Shown here: piece by piece, positions 52,563 through 62,945 of the stretch
Position numbering within the stretch: position 1 is the first letter of the stretch
Layout: every line of letters starts with the position of its first letter
Origin: Dermatophagoides farinae
Lineage: Eukaryota > Arthropoda > Arachnida > Sarcoptiformes > Pyroglyphidae
Reading direction: 5' to 3'
DNA: 64,000 nt
Assembly (NCBI RefSeq): GCF_024713945.1
Contig: NC_134683.1
Coordinates: 2,729,501-2,793,500 of the forward strand
Notes under the pieces: model-generated
Told to the model about the DNA's origin: nothing
The model's input: only the letters and a program-made list of their open reading frames with translations
Database searches by the model: none
Made by a program: the position numbers and the translations under genes

Positions 52563-55500
52563 ATGTTGATCAAAGAATATCGTATACCGATGCCATTATC
52601 GGTTGAAGAATATAAAATTGCTCAATTGTATATGATTGCTGTAAGTGATTTTTTTTCTGTTTTGTTTTGAATTTATATATAGATTCTAAAAAAAATGGTT
52701 ATGATTTTGTTTTTACATACATAGAAAAAAAGTCGTGAAGAAAGTCAAGGTACTGGAAGTGGTGTGGAAATCATACAAAATGAACCATATTCAGATGGTC
52801 CAGGTGGCTGCGGACAATATACCTATAAAATCTATCATGTTGGACATCATTTACCTGCATGGCTAAAGGCATTATTACCGAAATCGGCATTGACTGTTGA
52901 GGAAAAAGCCTGGAATTCATATCCATATACCAAAACACGTTATACATGTCCATTTATTGAAAAATTTTCAATCGAAATTGAAACCAAATATTTTGATGAT
53001 TGTGGCCACCAATCGAATGTGTTCAATTTGCCCAACTCGGAATTAAATAGACAAATTGGTAATTTAAATGAATTTTTTTTGTTTATTTGTTTGAATTGAA
53101 TTTGATTGCCATTTGTTTGTTCATTTACTTCAAAACAAAAACTTAATAGATTATATTGACATTGTTGAAGAGCAATTAGTTCCAGCCAGTGATTGTAATC
53201 AACAGGACGATGATCCTCGTTATTATATATCGACCAAAACTAAACGTGGTCCATTGTCGGATAATTGGATACAAGAATATTGGAATGATGGTAAACCAAT
53301 CAAACCGATTATGTGTGCATATAAATTATGTCGTGTGGAATTTAAATATTGGGGAATGCAGAATAAAATCGAACGTTTTATTCATGAAAGCGGTAATTTT
53401 TTTTCTGAAAACTATTTTCATTTGTTTGATTTTAATCTAATCGAATTTTATATTTACTTTATCTAATATAGCATTACGTAAAACGATGCTAAAAGCACAT
53501 CAACAGGCATGGGTTTGGCAAGATGAATGGGTCGATCTTACGATGGATGATATACGTCGTTTAGAATTGGAAACACAAGAATACCTCAAGAAATGTATGG
53601 CTGATCAATCTGAACAACAAGATCAACAACAAGAACAAGAACAAATGAATGAAGAAAATAAAGAAAATATGGCTACATTTGAATCTAATCATACTTTAGC
53701 AGGCTCGACTGGTACCGGCTCGAACAAAGTCATCAATCTGAATGTGATCGATAAAGATAATGAAAATAATTACGATAATTTTCTTCATTTTGAAACGCCC
53801 AACAAATTATCATCGGCATCAGTATCTAAAAAGAATTCCATTTCACAATATTCGATAGGTTCAAGCAATATAAGTTCCACACGTCGTGACAGTGATCTCG
53901 ATGTAGGCAGTGATCAAACGCGAAAACGGAAATCATTCCAGTCAAACCTGCATTCTCCAAGTAATTTAATTTAATGAAATAATCATCAATATGAATATAA
54001 TTTTGATGACTTTTTTTTATTGTTTTATGATCGTAGGTGAACGCTTAGATATCATTGAAACATGGCGAATCGAAACATTGGCTAGAGATTCTGAATCAAG
54101 TGATGATGAATTTTATGATGCTGAAGATATCAACGATGAAATTCAAACGAATAAAATTATTGAAGATGAAAGTGATGATATTTTTTCCACAAAATTCAAA
54201 CAACAATTTCAATCAGATTTACAGCATAAAGTTGTCCGCGAACCTGAAGGTTCAGTATCAGAGTCTCCACAATATTCACCCACGCATCAACCTACATGTC
54301 CGATAAGCACATTGATTATAATTTTGCATGGTGGCAATGTTCTCGATATGAATAGTTTGGATGTAAATTTGTCAAAATCTCATGATATTAATACATTCAA
54401 AACGACGATGGATTCAATTATTGAAAAACATTATTCACATCTTTGTGGTCGAATCGCTTTACGTTATGTTGCTTGTCCGCCCATTTGTCATGAAAGCCTA
54501 TTGGTCATGCTAAGTTTATCACCATATTCCGTACAAACTAGTCCAAATACAGATTCAGTTTCTCATACATTCAATTCAATACCGATCTCGGCATTACCAC
54601 TGTTTGCAGTATCATCATTTGATTATCAAGAAAATGTCATTCAAACCATAAATGAATGTAATAAAATCTATCAGGAATTTATCAAATCCGATGATGGCAA
54701 AGGTTTTAATGGCAAAGTATGTCTAATAGGTGATTCGATTGGCTCAATTCTAGGATTTGATGCTTTATGTACTGGCTCACAGAACAGTATCTATGATAGT
54801 CAAATAATTGATAATAATACAATCAAAGATGAATTGATCAATAAAAATAGTTGCCATCTCTCGAATCCAATGATTTCCATAAATGATTCACAAAATTCAT
54901 CATCAAATGATAATAACGATGATTTGGATGATGATCAAATGAACAAAATGAATCCGTTGGCCAAATCACGGACAATGCCGATGAGTGTTATAAATCAAAA
55001 TAATAATGGCAAACAAATTCAAAAACAAGTTTATTGTAAATCATTATCACATCCTGGTGGTGATTCTATTACATCCACCACATCGACACAAAGATCGACA
55101 AATCGTTTGTATATTAATTCAGTTGTTCGACGGCGAAGTTCCGGCTCTTCAGATTTGGCTGCCAGTAAATTTGATTTCGAAGTTGGAGATTTTTTCATGT
55201 TTGGTTCAATGATTGGTGTCGTACTTACATATCGTAAATTGTTAAGTTTGGATGACAAGAGCTGTAAGTGATTTTGAAATGAATTTTTTCATTTATGAAA
55301 AATAATTTATTTTTTTTTGTTTTATCATTTAGTTTCATTGATGAAACCTGCCTGTGGCAATATTTACAATCTTTTCCATTTGAATGATCCATCAGCATTA
55401 CGATTGGAACCACTTTTGAGTGCACGATTCTCATACATTCCGGCCATTAATGTTGCACGTTATCAGAAATTTCCTCTTGGCGATGGACAGCCAATTCATT

Positions 55501-57165
55501 TATGTAAATTTTGATGATTTTTTTTCTATTTGTTATCTAAATCTGAATTCAATTGATTTTCATGGAACAGTGGAATATTTACAAACATTTTCCTATCTGT
55601 TTTCCAATGAAAATTTACAGGTTTCACATAAAGATTTAGTAAGACGTATTAGCGAAATCAGTTTGGCTAGTAATGCACCAAATTCACCGATGGATAATCT
55701 TAATTTACCCAGTATTACTTCAAGTATGTTTAGATTAATATAAATTATTAATTCCATTATTAATTTGTGACTTGTTTTTGTTGTTTTTCAAGTTACAAAT
55801 CGTTGGTGGGGAACAAAACGAATCGATTATACACTATACAGTCCTGAAGGATTGAATAATTTTCCAACACATTCATTACCACATTTATTCCATTCCAGTT
55901 ATTGGGAATCAAGTGATGTTATTTCATTCATTCTTCGTCAGATCAATAAAGTAGATTTGTTCACTTTAAATTTCATAGCTGATTCTTCGAAAGAAATTGT
56001 TTTCAAGCCAAATCAATCTCGAGAAAAATGGCAACGTAAAAGAACTTCGGTTAAATTAAAAAATGTCAATGCTAATCATCGAGCCAACGATGTTATTGTC
56101 AAAGAAGGTCTGGAACAAGTGATCACTGGTCGATTCATGTATGGTCCGTTGGATTTTGTTGCTCTATCTGGTGAAAAGATTGACATCCATATGCTTTGTC
56201 CAAAAACTGGTCATTGGAATTATTTGGACACTGAACTTACGGATAAAACGGGCCGTGTTCAATATGTGATTCCTAAAGAAAAAGCTCTGCCATCAGGATT
56301 GTATCAATTTAAAATGGTGGTTCGTGGTGATCATACATTCTTGGATCTATTCATGGCTGTGGTTCCACCGAAAACAGAGGCAGTTGTTTTTAGCATTGAC
56401 GGTTCATTGACAGCATCCGTATCGGTCAGTGCTAAAGATCCGAAAGTTCGTGCCGGTGCTATTGATGTGGTACGATTTTGGCAAGAACTTGGCTATCTAA
56501 TTGTTTATATAACTGGTCGTCCAGATATTCAACAACAACGTGTGGTTTCATGGCTTTATCAGCATAATTTTCCACATGGTCTAATATTTTTTGTCGATGG
56601 ATTTTCAACGGAACCATTAAAACATAAAACCGAATATCTAAAAACTTTAAGTCAACGAATGGAAATTTTAATTCGTTCAGCATATGGATCATGTAAAGAT
56701 ATTTCTGTTTATCAATCATCCGATTTGAAACCAGAACAGATCTATATTGTTGGAAAAGTTTGGAAAAAACAACAATTGTCTATGGCTAATGTATATAAGA
56801 CTTTTATTTGTTGATTTTCTGTCTGAATAATTCCTAATCTGAATTTTAATTTATAGATTTTAACCGATGGTTATGCCGTCCATTTAGAACAACTTCGAAA
56901 AAGTTTACTTGGACGTTCAAATTGTCAACAACAAGTAAATTCAAGAGTGACATTGCCTAAAGGTGCATTCACTGGTCTACGAAGTCGTTATCAAACTAAA
57001 TCTGTAAAACGTACCATTTCATATCCAATTACGACTATTGCAGCAAATAATAATAATTCACCATCATCAAAAGTTGTTCCTGTTTTAGTTTTGGCTAGTA
57101 GTAATAATAATCAAAGTCCTAGCGGAACAGGAACAAGTTTGAATTTTACAAACACTTCATCATAA
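52563..57165 (+). CDS. rdgB: Membrane-associated phosphatidylinositol transfer protein, RdgB/PITPNM family
   Basis: Nine exons: 52563-52640, 52725-53058, 53150-53392, 53472-53960, 54037-55263, 55333-55503, 55571-55723, 55793-56790 and 56857-57165, all GT-AG and in frame, 1333 residues. The family swaps phosphatidylinositol and phosphatidic acid at ER-plasma membrane contacts to refill PIP2 after phospholipase C signalling; the fly gene prevents retinal degeneration. Residues 1-265 are the PITP domain ([17 protein letters not shown] start, [37 protein letters not shown]). An FFAT motif EFYDAED (residues 406-412), which binds ER protein VAP, follows an acidic patch. The DDHD domain spans about 770-1000 ([25 protein letters not shown]). 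The C-terminal LNS2 domain begins near 1097 with [13 protein letters not shown] and contains ITGRPD. All domains of vertebrate PITPNM1/2 are present in order. The ATG opens directly on the conserved first residues, so the start is firm. Confidence 0.97.
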
Positions 57166-57928
57166 TACTTTTTTTTCATTTTCTATTTCACTTTGATTGA
57201 TCAAACAAACAATTTGTTTTTAATCTGTTTTTTGTTTTGTTTTATTTTTCATTTTTTTTTTATTTATTTATTTTTGTTTTTTTTTGATAAATTCTTAGGA
57301 TCCTTGAATCCCCTTTATTTATCACAAATTTGATATCGGAATCCTCATCTGTTGCTTTTGACCAAAAAAAACAAGAATTTATAAACCCGCACCTGTGATA
57401 TATAAACCAATATAATTGTAACAAAAAAAAATTTAGTAATTATCATTGTGTTTAGATTCGTTAACTGTAGATGGCGCTATGCTGTCCATTTTTTTTAAAA
57501 TAAAATTAAACTGAATGAATAAAGGAAGCAGGCCCGAGCCGCGCCATTGTGCAGGATGTGCGCCGCACAGTTTCATAACTCATTTTCCTGTGTGTGTGTA
57601 TGGCGTGTACACGACGTGTTCAGGAAACGGAACAGCTATCTTGGTCGATTTTTTTTGGTGGTTTTTTGGTGAGAAAATCACGTAAAGTAGTAGAATTAAT
57701 CATTAAATAATATTTCAATAATAATTTGATTTTTATTCAATCTAAATTAGCATTATTTAGAATTTAATTTATTTTTAGTTGTTAAAATCCCATACATGAC
57801 AGGAAAATTGTTTTGGATTCTGTATTATTTACTAGATCGTTGGCAATCATATTTGACCTGTCCAAAAAAAAAAAAAAAAAAATTATGACGAATGATTAAA
57901 ACTTGTTATTCAAGCTGAATGAAATAAA
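57166..57928. other. Convergent 3' region between rdgB and the envelope-like gene
   Basis: About 760 bp with T-rich 3' UTR sequence, a CTCF-like word at 57468-57479, a GC-rich block at about 57530-57650 that stands out from the AT-rich surroundings, and an A18 run near 57865. No gene is seen; the block marks the change from gene-bearing to element-bearing DNA. Confidence 0.5.
57468..57479. promoter_or_regulatory. CTCF-like motif TAGATGGCGCTA
   Basis: The 12-mer matches the core of the animal CTCF site in the form seen in flies (AGATGGCGCTA). It lies between the converging rdgB and envelope-like genes, where an insulator would be plausible. A one-base variant lies at 13995-14006. Binding is inferred from the motif alone. 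Confidence 0.35.
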
Positions 57929-59782
57929 TCAATAACATAACATATCGAATGTTCCACGATATTCTTTTTGTCCATCCAGTCGTCTAGTAGTTTCTCTATA
58001 TTCTCGTGCCCGATGTTTCTTGATTTTTTTGTACCGATAGATGATATATGCAATATACGAAACCACCAAGATGACTAGGATGATCCCCCCAGCTGTCATG
58101 AAGTATGACATTGTCTTAGAGATATATGAGGCAGCAATCCTTGATAGCAGCTTGTTTTCAACATCTATCAGTGTTTCTAAATTCTTGAGGCTGATGTCTG
58201 ATTTATCTGGGTCAAACACTTTTTCGTTTACATAATCCGAAACATCAGTCTCTAACACCGATAGTGTTCCCAAACGGAAGCTTTGTACCAGGACGGTTTG
58301 TCCGTTTATGGAGATGTTAGTTCCCCGCTTTTGTTTATAAATTTGGTTTAGGCAGGGTGTTGGATGTTCTCCAATTGTCAGGTTCTGGGAATAACAATAA
58401 TAGTAGACAAAGTCATGGTCCCATTTCAATTGTACCACTTCTTCAGGTATCAATGTTTCTGGACTTTCACATTTTACTTGTCTCCATTTTACATTCGCAG
58501 TTTTTATTGGAGTTTTGCACAATTCCGAATGGAATAGTAATAGTGTTTGATGATCTCCTATAGGGTTGTAAGGAATTTCTCGGAAGCATTTGGTTTTCTG
58601 ATTAAAGACAATGTATTGTGGCCCCACGTATTCTGAGATGCATATTTCTGTTTTTGGCTTAAGCATTGCGTTGGTCTTTTCCTCCCGAATAATATAGAAC
58701 GGATCGGCTCGTAAAAGATTGAAATCTGGGTCCATTTTGATGCCATTTATACATAGGACAAGTTCATCGGAATTGGTCATTATGTCTTCTTTCAATATAC
58801 ATCCTTCCAATGACCAATACTCATCCGGTGCCTCTGGTCCCAATAATATATTATGGAACAAATCTTTCAACTGCATGGCTAGATGTTCATTGTCTGGTTG
58901 AAACATTTGTTTGATGGTATTCCCCACTTCGGTGAACCTTCTCGTTATTGTATTCATGACCGTAATTTCCTGGAGTCGATGTTTCATTTCCATATTTTCT
59001 TGGTGCATCTTGGTGAGGACTTTTAGAAATTTCTTATTTATTTGGTTTTCTATTTCCTTATATGCCAGGTCGTTTCGTTGCCAGGACATTTGGTCATTAG
59101 GATCGTGGAAGTAACTGACTAGGCCAATGGTTGCTGTCAGCCTGATCTCTAATTTTACCGTTTTGTAGACGAAACTAATAATTCCACGTTTTTGAATTCC
59201 ATGACCAAATTCATCTGTCATTTTTGTTGGACAAAAATGTCTCAATGGTCGGATGATTTGTTGTATATATCTTTGGAAGCATTGTTTTCGATTGTATTCG
59301 TTTAGAAAATGAACCGCTTCCGTTTTATTGAAGCTTAACTTGTCTGTTGTAAAATTATTAACAACAGTTTATAATTGAGAAATGAATTTTGATTTTAGAA
59401 CAATTTCAAATAATTTTAAAGAATTTATTTTATTTTATTTTTTTAAATTTAAAAGTTGGTCAAATGTTTCACACAGAGAAGAAAAAAAAACTTAACATAA
59501 AAAAAACATTAAAAAAAAGAGACAAGAAAAAACATTCACGTGTTTTTTCTTTTATAATATTTTTGTTCATAAATGAAGTTACATTTTTTGTAACATGTCG
59601 ATTATTTTGCATGGATTTTCTAGTTTTATTTTAACATCGGCCTGAACGACTTGTGTAGCCACATGATGACTGGACTTGTTCCAGATGACTGGATACCCAA
59701 GACGATCGGATTGACAAACATTATTCATACTAAATAGGATGATGGACCAAAATATGATCGTGTTAATATGTCGTAATGCCAT
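57929..59782 (-). CDS. Viral-envelope-type membrane glycoprotein gene (endogenous, origin uncertain)
   Basis: The main open frame runs from about 59343 or the 59333-59368 area to the stop at 57929. Its first ATG is at 59245 (438 codons), and the open frame continues about 33-41 codons upstream. A separate 67-codon frame at 59579-59782 starts with a signal peptide (hydrophobic TIIFWSIILF, then VCQS) and probably is the first exon; a GTAACT donor lies at its end. The main part has a furin-like KR followed by a hydrophobic stretch at residues 19-25. Then come a heptad-rich helical segment (about 58-100), many cysteines, sequons NLT and NIS, one transmembrane helix (about 380-403) and a basic 35-residue tail. 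This layout fits a class I viral fusion glycoprotein, as in gypsy/BEL-type retroelements or arthropod chuvirus-like insertions. I cannot place the family. No gag or pol lies beside it. The best splice site does not preserve frame, so the exon joint is unresolved. Confidence 0.6.
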
Positions 59783-60184
59783 GATTCACTAAGAATTTCA
59801 GAAACAAACAAGAAAATTATTGATAGTACAATAGTGTTGATCACTAAAAATTTTTGGTTCGGGATAGATGAATGTCGAAGTTTTATGATTTAGTAGTAAA
59901 GAAAATTTGATTCGATGAAAAATACAATGATGAAGTTTAAACAAGTTGCAGTTTAATTTATAGGAAAATCGCATATACAGCAAGTTTTTCCAGAATAAAA
60001 CCATTATTACAAATGACATATAACCAACAAGTTTTGACCAGATGTCAATGACTAAATCGATAAACAAATGGATCATTTCTGATAAATATTTGTGTTAATT
60101 TTTTTCCAAAACGTTATTGTTGATGTTTATTTACAAAGCAGCAAATGAGAATTTCCCAGAATAAAACCGTGAGGGAAGCTTTAA

Positions 60185-60350
60185 TCGTAGAGACAATCGG
60201 TGTAAGCAATCTCACCAATCCACTTTCCGACAATCTTTCACGACAGTTGACCATGAATTTACAGGAAAAAAAATATTGGGCACATATTTAATGTGTAAAT
60301 TTTTCCTAAAATATTCATGTGAAAGAGGAGAATTGATCGAAGAGTCCCAA
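60185..60350. repeat. Direct repeat, copy 1 (166 bp)
   Basis: This segment recurs 586 bp to the right with only two or three differences (for example TTGGGC versus TTAGGC and CATGTGAAAG versus CATTTGAAAG). After the match, both copies run into AGTGACAGTG-like sequence; copy 1 has an extra 18-bp tandem unit there. It lies 400-570 bp upstream of the envelope-like signal-peptide ATG. Confidence 0.92.
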
Positions 60351-60625
60351 ATTGAGAGTGCCAGTGAAATTGAGAGTGACAGTGGTTGATTTTTACTGTA
60401 TAAACTGTCACACACCACCTGTAGCTGAGATTAGGGTCGCACTACAGACTCACGACCATTACAATAATAATAATAATAAATTATCTCTAAATTTTTCACC
60501 ACAAGAACACCACACCAATACTTATACACAGGGCACAACATTAATATTTCTTTAATGCAATTATTTTTCATCGGTACAAGAGTCTTCGGACTTGGTGCCA
60601 TTTAAATTTTCAAATAAAATTACAC

Positions 60626-60720
60626 TAATACCTCGATATACGGCCTAGTTACGTTCCACGAAACTTGGCCGCAAAGCGAAAAGCTGTATAAGGAATCAAT
60701 TATTCTAATACGGAAATTCA
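60626..60720. mobile_element. Possible end of a DNA transposon (pogo/Tigger-like terminal sequence)
   Basis: The stretch starting TAATACCTCGATATACGG, followed by GTTCCACGAAA and GCAAAGCGAAAAGCTGTATAAGGAA, resembles the terminal sequence style of Tigger/pogo elements (ACCTCG..., GGTTCC..., GCGAA blocks). No inverted partner or transposase is seen nearby. This is pattern resemblance only. Confidence 0.25.
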
Positions 60721-60770
60721 ATAAATTTTGTGGGATCGGTTCCAAAGTAACAAAAGTTACAAAAGTAACA

Positions 60771-60936
60771 TCGTAGAGACAATCGGTGTAAGCAATCTCA
60801 CCAATCCACTTTCCGACAATCTTTCACGACAGTTGACCATGAATTTACAGGAAAAAAAATATTAGGCACATATTTAATGTGTAAATTTTTCCTAAAATAT
60901 TCATTTGAAAGAGGAGAATTGATCGAAGAGTCCCAA
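60771..60936. repeat. Direct repeat, copy 2 (166 bp)
   Basis: The partner of the repeat at 60185-60350. The near identity shows a recent local duplication or two insertions of the same small element. The ends are not TG...CA and no inverted repeats are evident, so it is not clearly an LTR pair. Confidence 0.92.
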
Positions 60937-61366
60937 AGTGACAGTGATTGATATATAGTTTATTATTGACCTTATATCGATTTTTAATTGAAACAAATTA
61001 AATGATTAAACTATTTTGAAAATCGACTTGTGGCCAAAACTTTTATTCAGTGTTGACAGATGTCGCTTTCCAACGGTTGAATTTAAACAACTGTTTTAAC
61101 AATCGCGGGCTTTACTGCACAAATCCAAAATTTGTTAATACACAATGCAAGTACATGCAGGGTGTAAATGCTGAATTTCATATTCAAAAATTAATTTTGC
61201 GCAGTTGTTTTGACTAAATTGATGAAAATTGCTATTGTTGTTATTAGAAAATTTTTAAGGGAAAATTTCTGAAATTCACTCAAAATGCACTCACAAAACA
61301 CTCACTGTAACTAAAACTGGAACTTGTGAAGCGTATATACGAGTTTTAACCCACATTGCCCCCTGC

Positions 61367-61527
61367 ATACTTACCTGGCGGGGTGATCGGGTTCTCAAGC
61401 AAACCCGGCACCGGGTGGAGTCTGTGCCATTGCACTTCGGCACGTGATGAAACCCGCCACTGGTCCAAAATGGATCAGATGGCTCGTGTAATTTTTGGTA
61501 GCGAGGTTTAGCGTACGCGCTGACCTC
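61367..61527 (+). ncRNA. U1 small nuclear RNA gene or recent copy, with divergent stem-loop I
   Basis: The 161-nt segment begins with ATACTTACCTGG, the U1 5' end whose ACTTACCTG pairs with 5' splice sites. Helix H is formed by GGCGGG and CCCGCC. Stem-loop II carries the U1A-binding loop ATTGCACTTCG closed by GTGCC/GGCAC-type pairs. Stem-loop III (ACTGGTCC...GGATCA) follows, then the Sm site in GTAATTTTTGGTAG, and a final hairpin GAGGT...ACCTC around GCGTACGC. Length and order match animal U1 (about 164 nt), and the Sm-site block resembles the fly gene closely. Stem-loop I folds well (CGGGTT/AACCCG), but its loop is CTCAAGCA rather than the usual GATCACGAAG that binds U1-70K. A TATATA word lies about 30 bp upstream. 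Identity is firm; whether it is the working gene or a variant/pseudogene is open. Confidence 0.9.
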
Positions 61528-61587
61528 TTCCTTTTATAAAATTGAAAAAAGGGTGCACAAAAAACAAGTCATTATTGACAAATTACC

Positions 61588-61645
61588 CACTGGTGGCATG
61601 GGCGCCGACAGGGGGTGCAAGTAGGTGCATGTGCACCCCCTAGCT
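61588..61645 (-). mobile_element. Terminal end of the hAT element, with a 9-bp hairpin
   Basis: The sequence CACTGGTGGCATGGGCGCC at 61588-61606 has the style of hAT terminal repeats (CAGTGGC...GGGCGCCG). Just inside, GGGGGTGCA (61611-61619) and TGCACCCCC (61632-61640) form a perfect 9-bp hairpin with a 12-base loop. This is taken as the 3' end of the transposase relic to the right. The matching left end is missing. Confidence 0.5.
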
Positions 61646-62945
61646 TTTGAAAAAAAGAAAATGGAGAAAAAAAATAAATCTTTCAATAATAAGAAAAAAC
61701 GCGAAAAAATAGTTTGAATTTTAAATTTTTAAATTACAATTAGACATTTACATTTTACAACTTATTTTCTAAAAGAGCAACTCAAGCCTTCTTTTTTGTT
61801 GTCCAAACTTGTCTACAACTTTGTCGATAAAATTTGGACAATTATTTATTCTTTTTTTGTGTACACTAAGCATACATAATCCACTTAGTCTATCGTCACT
61901 CATTGTAGATCGGTTCCAAGTTTTGACGCGCCGTAATGTGCTAAAAGATCTTTCAATACTGCAGGTTGTTGCAGGAAGTGTCATGCCAATCTTGAGTGCC
62001 TCGGAAACAGCCGGATAAAACTTCGTAGCCTCTTCAATTAAACTCATGCAATCGGTAATTTCGTTCGCAATGTTTTTATTTTTCCACATCTCATACCATG
62101 TGGTAGCGTCGGATATAAAGTTTGGAAGAATATCACCATACAGACTGTTAATGTCTTCCAGAACTGTTAAAAACGATGACTTGTCCAATTTACTCATTTC
62201 TTTTGGGTGAAGTTGTAAAAGTGAAAATGCTTTCTCTTGTGTAGAAGAATACCGAATTTGTAGAGGAAGATATTATAGAATCCAAATAAGGGATGAAAAT
62301 GGATCTCCTAAAATATTCTTCTGCGTTTTCAGAAGGTAAATTCGATCTGTGAACTTGCCTTTTATTTAACCGTGGCTGTTTTAATTCAATGTCTAATTCT
62401 TCACAAATCGATTGTTCTTTTTTGAAAATCAATGAAAACTCTTCAGAAACATTGTCTCGATGGGATTGCAGCACATCTGTTGATTGAATTATATGAGCAG
62501 TTACATCTTTAATGTTCATATTTACTTGCTGCAACTGATTGCACACAGATTCGAGTTTAGCCGAATAAGTAGCAATTACTAAAAGCGTCAAAATGTAAGT
62601 TGGAGTTGTGATAGCAGTGAACAGCAAATGAGCCTTGACCTTTGTGTTTTTGTTCGCACTGTCCTCTGTAAGCTTTTCTAGCGCTTGGACAATTACCAAA
62701 AAGTTCTCAGAAAATATTCTGATACTTTTATACTTTGCCGACCAACGTGTTTCACAAGAATCAAAGATCGTCGTAAAGTGCTCTCTCTAAAAAAGTTGAT
62801 TACTTCCTTAGTTGTGCCACTGGCATTTTGAACTTCTTTGACATTGTTCAAGTCATTAATGACGAGATTCAATATATGACTGGCACAATGAAAATACAAA
62901 GCCTTAGGGTGCTTGTCTCTGATAAGCTTCTGAACACCACTTTCT
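61591..62945 (-). pseudogene. hAT-superfamily transposase relic, truncated and frameshifted
   Basis: Three overlapping minus-strand frames make one transposase-like protein. The leading part, about 62790-62945, contains KLIRDKHPKALYFHCASH and ILNLVINDL. The middle, 62250-62785, contains DSCETRWSAKYKS and continues to IPYLDSIIS. The C-terminal part, 61769-62260, has the hAT dimerisation block TTCSIERSFSTLRRVKTWNR and MSDDRLSGLCMLSVHKK. Frame changes near 62780 and 62250 break the reading. The N-terminal zinc finger and first catalytic part are missing because the copy is cut at about 62945 by LINE sequence. The type is that of the TTF/ZMYM- and THAP0-like (52-kDa repressor) hAT proteins common in arthropods. 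It is inactive as read. Confidence 0.85.

Larger units (their letters stand above)
59783..61366. other. Intergenic region with a direct repeat and transposon-like sequence
   Basis: About 1.6 kb upstream of both the envelope-like gene (minus) and the U1 gene (plus). It contains two copies of a direct repeat (60185-60350, 60771-60936), an 18-bp tandem duplication at about 60351-60386 and a transposon-end-like block at about 60626-60720. No protein-coding frame is supported. Confidence 0.6.

Noticed and set aside
60185-60936. The direct repeats as paired LTRs of the envelope-type element
   Set aside because: Both copies lie on the same side of the gene, there is no copy downstream, and the ends are not TG...CA.
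61769-62899. The three hAT frames as separate small genes
   Set aside because: They are consecutive parts of one transposase family read in shifted frames, so they are one broken gene.
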